Assembly (NCBI GenBank): GCA_910577185.1
Contig: CAJTLR010000018.1
Coordinates: forward strand, 41,927-59,646
Direction of reading: 5' to 3'
From: an uncultured Acetatifactor sp.
GTDB lineage: Bacteria > Bacillota > Clostridia > Lachnospirales > Lachnospiraceae
Length of the DNA stretch: 17,720 bases
This document shows, piece by piece, positions 14,460-17,720 of this stretch (positions within the stretch are counted from its first letter, which is position 1; the number at the start of each line of letters is the position of its first letter). Both the position numbers and the translations under genes were made by a program. Under the pieces are notes generated by a model. It ran no database searches, was not told the origin of the DNA, and worked only from the letters and a program-made list of their open reading frames with translations.

Positions 14460-14488
14460 ATTATATGAAATAGATATAATAAAATCAA
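14460..14488 (-). promoter_or_regulatory. Strong sigma-A type promoter before the Rpn-family gene
   Basis: TTGATT (14483-14488), a 17-bp spacer and TATAAT (14460-14465) read on the minus strand. The predicted start of transcription falls near 14453, only about nine bases before ATG 14444, so the leader would be extremely short and hold little more than GGGAG. Confidence 0.65.
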
Positions 14489-14494
14489 CTGTTT

Positions 14495-14583
14495 CAGCAG
14501 GTTAGTTATAGTGTAACACATCTTCTCCAAAAAGCAAATACCCAAACCGGAACATTTGTTCGGATTTGGGTATGCCTTTCAAT
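14495..14583 (-). repeat. Palindromic repeat, copy B (upstream of the Rpn-family gene)
   Basis: This 89-bp direct partner of copy A at 13263-13345 has its palindrome at 14538-14573, a T-run of five on the minus strand and the same GAGAAGATGTGTTA segment ending CTGCTG, with a 4-base insertion (TAAC) before the end. Compared with copy A, the single mismatched position in the stem is C opposite C rather than T opposite T. Its palindrome and T-run could terminate transcripts from the acyltransferase side. Confidence 0.85.
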
Positions 14584-14781
14584 TCCATTCCTTTTTGTCA
14601 TTTTCTGCCGTTTCTCCGTAATATTCCGACACATCAACTCGGAGTAATCCTGTCCCTCATATATTGGAGCAATTTCGCTGACTCTTCCTGATTCAATCCT
14701 TTCAATAACTCCCTCTTTTGTAGCCGGGTTGTCGGCAGCCTGTTTATAAGACATTGCCTGCGGGAATAAACATCCCCGCAT
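14506..14781 (-). CDS. Small uncharacterised ORF, possibly a truncated gene
   Basis: A 91-codon frame starts at an ATG whose A is the last base of the acyltransferase TAA stop (TAATG overlap). A second candidate start is ATG 14754. The part encoded between 14754 and about 14584 reads like a genuine small protein (MSYKQAADNPATKEGVIERI, then an ESGRVSEIAPIYEGQDYSEL segment, then a basic end). The last 25 or so codons simply translate repeat copy B, including its palindrome, so the natural C-terminus may have been lost or replaced by the repeat. I do not recognise the family. No strong ribosome site precedes ATG 14754, and the TAATG start would rely on translational coupling. It could equally be a gene remnant or a chance frame. 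Confidence 0.3.
   Translation of the reverse strand: MRGCLFPQAMSYKQAADNPATKEGVIERIESGRVSEIAPIYEGQDYSELMCRNITEKRQKMTKRNGIERHTQIRTNVPVWVFAFWRRCVTL
14549..14562. promoter_or_regulatory. LexA (SOS) box-like site, copy B
   Basis: CGAACAAATGTTCC on the minus strand fits the Bacillus LexA/DinR consensus CGAACRNRYGTTYC at every position. It is the centre of the copy B palindrome and lies about 105 bp upstream of the Rpn-family start and about 60 bp before its -35 hexamer, which is far upstream for simple repression. Confidence 0.45.
14759..14780 (-). other. Hairpin directly after the acyltransferase stop
   Basis: On the minus strand TGCGGGGA, loop TGTTTA, TTCCCGCA form an 8-bp stem with one G-U pair, starting at the base after the stop codon. 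No T-run follows, so it may stabilise the transcript end rather than terminate. Confidence 0.4.
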
Positions 14782-16283
14782 TAAAACTGAAAATAAATAA
14801 ATGTGGACTTATCATATTCCGGTCCGTAAACCCCAAAAATAAGGATTCCAAAAATCACCATATAGTACACCAGCCAGCGAAACCAAATATTCTGCCTTGC
14901 CAGTATCCCCCTGAAATCTGCCTTCCGCTTTTTCGCGTAATCCACTGCCATTAAGATTGCCAGGCCCCACAACATAACCAGAAAATTCTTTTCGGACAAA
15001 GACATGGTGTATATGCCCAGCAGGGAATCCGGATGGAAAAAGGAAAAAAGTCCAATATTTTTAACACTATGCAAAAGCATCTGCAGGGCAGCTGTCAGAT
15101 TGTGGGCCCGGAAAAATAGCCAGGCGAAATCCACAAGCACAAAGGTCGTAAAACGCTGCATCATAAGATAACTTCCACAGCCGGTACGGACCCGCAGTCT
15201 CTTCTGCAGGCGGGTGCGCCAGGGGCCTGTCAGATCTCCTGCCACCTGGTATAATCCGTTGAGTACGCCCCACACCACAAAATTCCAGCCGGCCCCGTGC
15301 CAGAGGCCGCTGACCGCAAAGGTCAAAAGAAGATTGCGGTATTTTTTCCATCTGCCGCATCGGTTTCCTCCCAAAGGTATATAGACATAATCCCTAAACC
15401 ATGTGGTCAGTGAAATATGCCAGCTGCGCCAGAATTCGCTGACCGTAGTCGCATAATAAGGACTTTTAAAATTTTTCGTCAGTGTAAAGCCCAGCACCCT
15501 GGCTGCCCCCACTGCAATATCGGAATATCCCCCAAAATCACAATAGACCTGAAATGCAAACAGGACAGTAGCCAGAAGGATCTGCAGTCCGGAATAGGCG
15601 GTATAATCGTCGTAAACGGCATTGACCAGAATAGCGATGCGGTCCGCAATCACCAGTTTCTGGAAAAATCCCCAGCCCATCAAAAGTAATCCGTCCTTTA
15701 CTCTCCGGAAATCAAATGTATGAGGTTCATATACCTGGCGCATAAGGTTTTTGCTGCGCTCAATGGGCCCGGCCACCAATTGCGGAAAAAAAGAGATAAA
15801 CAACGCATATCTCAGAAAATTTTTCTCTGCCGGAATCTCTCCCCGCCACACGTCCAGAATATAACCAAGTACCTGGAATGTATAAAAAGAAATGCCCACC
15901 GGCAACAGAAAATCAAAGACCGGCATTCGCACCGAAATATTTGCAAACGACAGCAAAGTCCCTATGCTGTCTGCCGCAAAAGCAAAATATTTGAAAAAGA
16001 ACAGAATCCCCAGATTGAATACGACGCACCCGGCCAGACACCATTTTTTCAGTCTTTTTGATTTCATGCCTTTCCCTTGCGCGGACGCGGATAACGCCAG
16101 TCCACTGACCCATGTAGTCAAAGTGGAGGCCAGCATTAAAACAGCATATCCGGGATTCCAGCTCATGTAAAAGTAATAACTGGCTCCCAGAAGCCACAAA
16201 TATTTCCCCCGCTGGGGAATTAAAAAATATACCAGAGTGACAACCGGAAAAAATATCAAAAAATCAACAGAATTAAACAGCAC
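14781..16283 (-). CDS. MBOAT family O-acyltransferase, AlgI-like
   Basis: This is a 500-residue polytopic membrane protein of the AlgI/DltB/PatA type, which moves acyl (usually acetyl) groups across the membrane for addition to extracellular polymers. It has the classic opening MLFNSVDFLIFFPVV, the LPVGISFYTFQVLGYILDVWRG block (about 127-148), SFFPQLVAGPIER (164-176), QVYCDFGGYSDIAVG (245-259), EFWRSWHISLTTWFRDYVYIPLGGNR (283-308) and the catalytic histidine His329 in SGLWHGAGWNF. The start is GTG 16283 with GGAGG nine bases upstream. It follows the SGNH-like gene by 15 bp and the two are clearly one operon, matching known MBOAT plus SGNH pairs for alginate, peptidoglycan or teichoic acid modification. 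The substrate here is unknown. Confidence 0.93.
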   Translation of the reverse strand: MLFNSVDFLIFFPVVTLVYFLIPQRGKYLWLLGASYYFYMSWNPGYAVLMLASTLTTWVSGLALSASAQGKGMKSKRLKKWCLAGCVVFNLGILFFFKYFAFAADSIGTLLSFANISVRMPVFDFLLPVGISFYTFQVLGYILDVWRGEIPAEKNFLRYALFISFFPQLVAGPIERSKNLMRQVYEPHTFDFRRVKDGLLLMGWGFFQKLVIADRIAILVNAVYDDYTAYSGLQILLATVLFAFQVYCDFGGYSDIAVGAARVLGFTLTKNFKSPYYATTVSEFWRSWHISLTTWFRDYVYIPLGGNRCGRWKKYRNLLLTFAVSGLWHGAGWNFVVWGVLNGLYQVAGDLTGPWRTRLQKRLRVRTGCGSYLMMQRFTTFVLVDFAWLFFRAHNLTAALQMLLHSVKNIGLFSFFHPDSLLGIYTMSLSEKNFLVMLWGLAILMAVDYAKKRKADFRGILARQNIWFRWLVYYMVIFGILIFGVYGPEYDKSTFIYFQF

Positions 16284-16298
16284 TGTCTTGTTCCTCCA

Positions 16299-17321
16299 TC
16301 ACTCTTTTTCCTGCACATACAGCATATCCATAACAAACCGGGTCACCTTTTCAGCGCCCGAGCCGTTCAGATGATGATAACCGTTAAAAGCATCCTCAAA
16401 ATCCTGGGCCGTCAGGCCAATCTCATTATAATGCCGGTTGCAGTCCAGGTAGTAAACTCCCTCGCTCTCAGCAAGGGACGAAATTTTTTCAAAACAGCTG
16501 TCATAATTGATAGAACGGATATATACGTCATACATGGGAGCCATGACCACATAAAAAGGAATTCCCTCTTCCCGGCACAGCTGCGCCAGCTTGTGAAAAT
16601 AAAGCTCGTTGCTTCCGGAAATAACCCACTCTGCCGGGTTATAATCTGCCTCTGCATACAGTCTCTGCGTATCTGCCGACATGGAAGTCCTGCTTGGCCG
16701 GAAGGACGAAAAATTCCGGATACCCTTCATATAAAAATTCAGATTTGATCCAATGGAGACAATATCCGTCCAATTACTGTGGCACCTGGCTATGGGAAGC
16801 AGCGCGTAACTCCAGTTCCGGCCCTCGTACTGCTCCATCACAGCCTCCAGCTTTGTCAGGCCAAAACGCATTCCGTCTATATTGGCTTCTTTTTTCCAGT
16901 CCCGGTCAGGGGTGTCGCCATATCTGAAATTATTATTATTGTCCAGGGAAAAAGCCTCCAGAATAATTGCTTTCGGCTGCTGATAATGCAATGCCTCTTT
17001 TACATTGAAATATGCCTGCACCGTATTTTGGGAATTGGAGGCCAGAACATAGCTGCTCATTCCGGTGGACTGTGAAATAACCCAAGGGTCGAAAGTGGAA
17101 TAGGCATGACTGCTGCCCACTACCAAAACTTCTGCCTCTCCTTTTTCCAGGGCATAAAAGCAGTGCCATGTGCGGATAATTTCATTGGGAGGGTATAATA
17201 ACAAGACCGCTCCTTTCAGACCGGCCAGAAAAAGCAGCACAAAGAACAATCCTTTCAGAAAACATTTGTAATTTATGGTTTTATACTTCCCCAAAAAACC
17301 ATCTCCCTTACCATATGCCAT
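16299..17321 (-). CDS. Membrane-anchored SGNH-like (DltD/AlgJ-type) partner of the MBOAT protein
   Basis: About 340 residues from ATG 17321. A membrane anchor (about residues 21-43, FLKGLFFVLLFLAGLKGAVLLLY) is followed by an extracytoplasmic domain with VLVVGSSHAYSTFDPW (SGNH block I, likely nucleophile Ser71), an IILEAFSLDNNN strand, a PFYVVMAPMYDVY strand and a C-terminal HHLNGSGAEK (about 316-325) corresponding to the catalytic histidine block. It probably transfers acyl groups delivered by the adjacent MBOAT protein to a surface polymer. Start choice is uncertain: ATG 17321 lacks a ribosome site, while TTG 17294 has AAGGGAGAT eight bases before it and gives a short N-terminus before the anchor. 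An in-frame ATG at 17588 would cross a terminator hairpin and the previous gene's end and is rejected. The usual Asp of the D-x-x-H motif is not obvious. Confidence 0.82.
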   Translation of the reverse strand: MAYGKGDGFLGKYKTINYKCFLKGLFFVLLFLAGLKGAVLLLYPPNEIIRTWHCFYALEKGEAEVLVVGSSHAYSTFDPWVISQSTGMSSYVLASNSQNTVQAYFNVKEALHYQQPKAIILEAFSLDNNNNFRYGDTPDRDWKKEANIDGMRFGLTKLEAVMEQYEGRNWSYALLPIARCHSNWTDIVSIGSNLNFYMKGIRNFSSFRPSRTSMSADTQRLYAEADYNPAEWVISGSNELYFHKLAQLCREEGIPFYVVMAPMYDVYIRSINYDSCFEKISSLAESEGVYYLDCNRHYNEIGLTAQDFEDAFNGYHHLNGSGAEKVTRFVMDMLYVQEKE

Positions 17322-17516
17322 ACTGCCGTCAGCCGCGTTTATATCCGGGCTCCACCGGGTCAGAATCACAATCTCTATCATAATAAGGGAATTTTTATCA
17401 TTTTTGGTCTGCTGCCAGCATACTTTTAAAAAATTGCTTTTGAGAACCGGACTGCCCCGCGCCGGACAGTCTGCAGCTGTGCCGGCGGTCCCCCTCCGGC
17501 TGCCCGTGCGCAATGC

Positions 17517-17551
17517 AAAACCCCTGCATGTCACATATATGCAGGGGTTTT
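17517..17551. terminator. Strong bidirectional-type terminator hairpin
   Basis: AAAACCCCTGCAT (17517-17529) and ATGCAGGGGTTTT (17539-17551) form a perfect 13-bp stem with a 9-base loop, with A and T runs built into the stem on both sides. It begins ten bases after the stop of the partial gene at the right edge, so it most likely ends that minus-strand transcript. The approximately 195 bp from here to the SGNH-like start show no further gene and no convincing promoter. Confidence 0.85.
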
Positions 17552-17560
17552 CGTTTTCTC

Positions 17561-17720
17561 TCACTCTTTCGGTCCATACTGAAGCCATGGACTAAAATAT
17601 TCTTCGGGTGCAGGATCCGGCATGGGACTTGACCGATACGTATTGGGCCGCGAGGAATATACCTGCACAGTAAACCCCCATGCCCCGCGTTGGCACCACT
17701 GCGCATGAAACAGGGGCAAT
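17561..17720 (-). CDS. C-terminal end of an unrecognised gene, 5' part outside window
   Basis: On the minus strand one frame is open from the right edge to TGA at 17561-17563, giving 52 codons that end PAPEEYFSPWLQYGPKE. The fragment is rich in Trp, Tyr, Pro and Ser (for example QWCQRGAWGF and VYSSRPNTYRSSP) and contains no family motif I recognise. The main support is position: the stop lies ten bases before a strong terminator hairpin, as expected for a real gene end. The other minus-strand frames crossing this stretch would run through that terminator. Confidence 0.55.
   Translation of the reverse strand, partial: LPLFHAQWCQRGAWGFTVQVYSSRPNTYRSSPMPDPAPEEYFSPWLQYGPKE

Noticed and set aside
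13263..14583. Repeats A and B as target-site duplications of a classical insertion sequence
   Set aside because: They are over 80 bp, differ at several positions and are direct copies with internal palindromes; no terminal inverted repeats of an insertion sequence bound the Rpn-family gene.
13263..14583. CRISPR array
   Set aside because: Only two repeat copies, separated by a whole gene; no regular spacers.

Overview
The window looks like chromosomal DNA of a motile, rod-shaped member of the Bacillota, most likely class Clostridia and possibly Lachnospiraceae. Reasons: an MreB/Mbl gene directly followed by two flagellar hook-basal-body genes (the mbl-flhO-flhP order known from Bacillus), GGAGG-type ribosome binding sites, RecD2 without RecBC, and an Rpn-family PD-(D/E)XK gene of the kind abundant in Clostridia. 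The taxonomic call is inference. Every convincing gene reads on the minus strand, so transcription runs from high to low coordinates.

Layout in the direction of transcription: (1) 17720-17561, the last codons of an unrecognised gene, closed by a strong hairpin terminator. (2) 17321-14781, a two-gene unit of an SGNH-like membrane-anchored protein and an AlgI-type MBOAT acyltransferase, probably O-acylating a cell-surface polymer. (3) 14780-13096, an AT-richer island: a small ORF of doubtful status, an Rpn-type nuclease/transposase gene, and a palindromic repeat of about 85 bp present on both sides of that gene in the same orientation, followed by a densely structured uvrB leader. (4) 13095-6344, uvrB, a polytopic membrane protein resembling GT-C glycosyltransferases, and uvrA. 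(5) 6115-2959, an operon of mbl/mreB, two FlgF/FlgG-family rod genes (flhO/flhP type) and a FlgJ-type rod-binding protein, with a terminator-like hairpin before it and another after it. (6) 2839-1, recD2 and the 5' part of comF, cut by the window edge.

DNA repair is a recurring theme (UvrA, UvrB, RecD2, and possibly the Rpn nuclease). Cell shape and flagellar rod assembly form a second block and surface-polymer acylation a third. The most interesting part is 13.1-14.6 kb. The core of the duplicated palindrome, GAACAAATGTTC, is an exact match to the Gram-positive LexA (SOS) operator core, and one copy lies upstream of uvrB, a classic SOS gene. The same palindromes are followed by T-runs and could instead be terminators. 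No rRNA, tRNA, CRISPR array or classical insertion sequence was seen.
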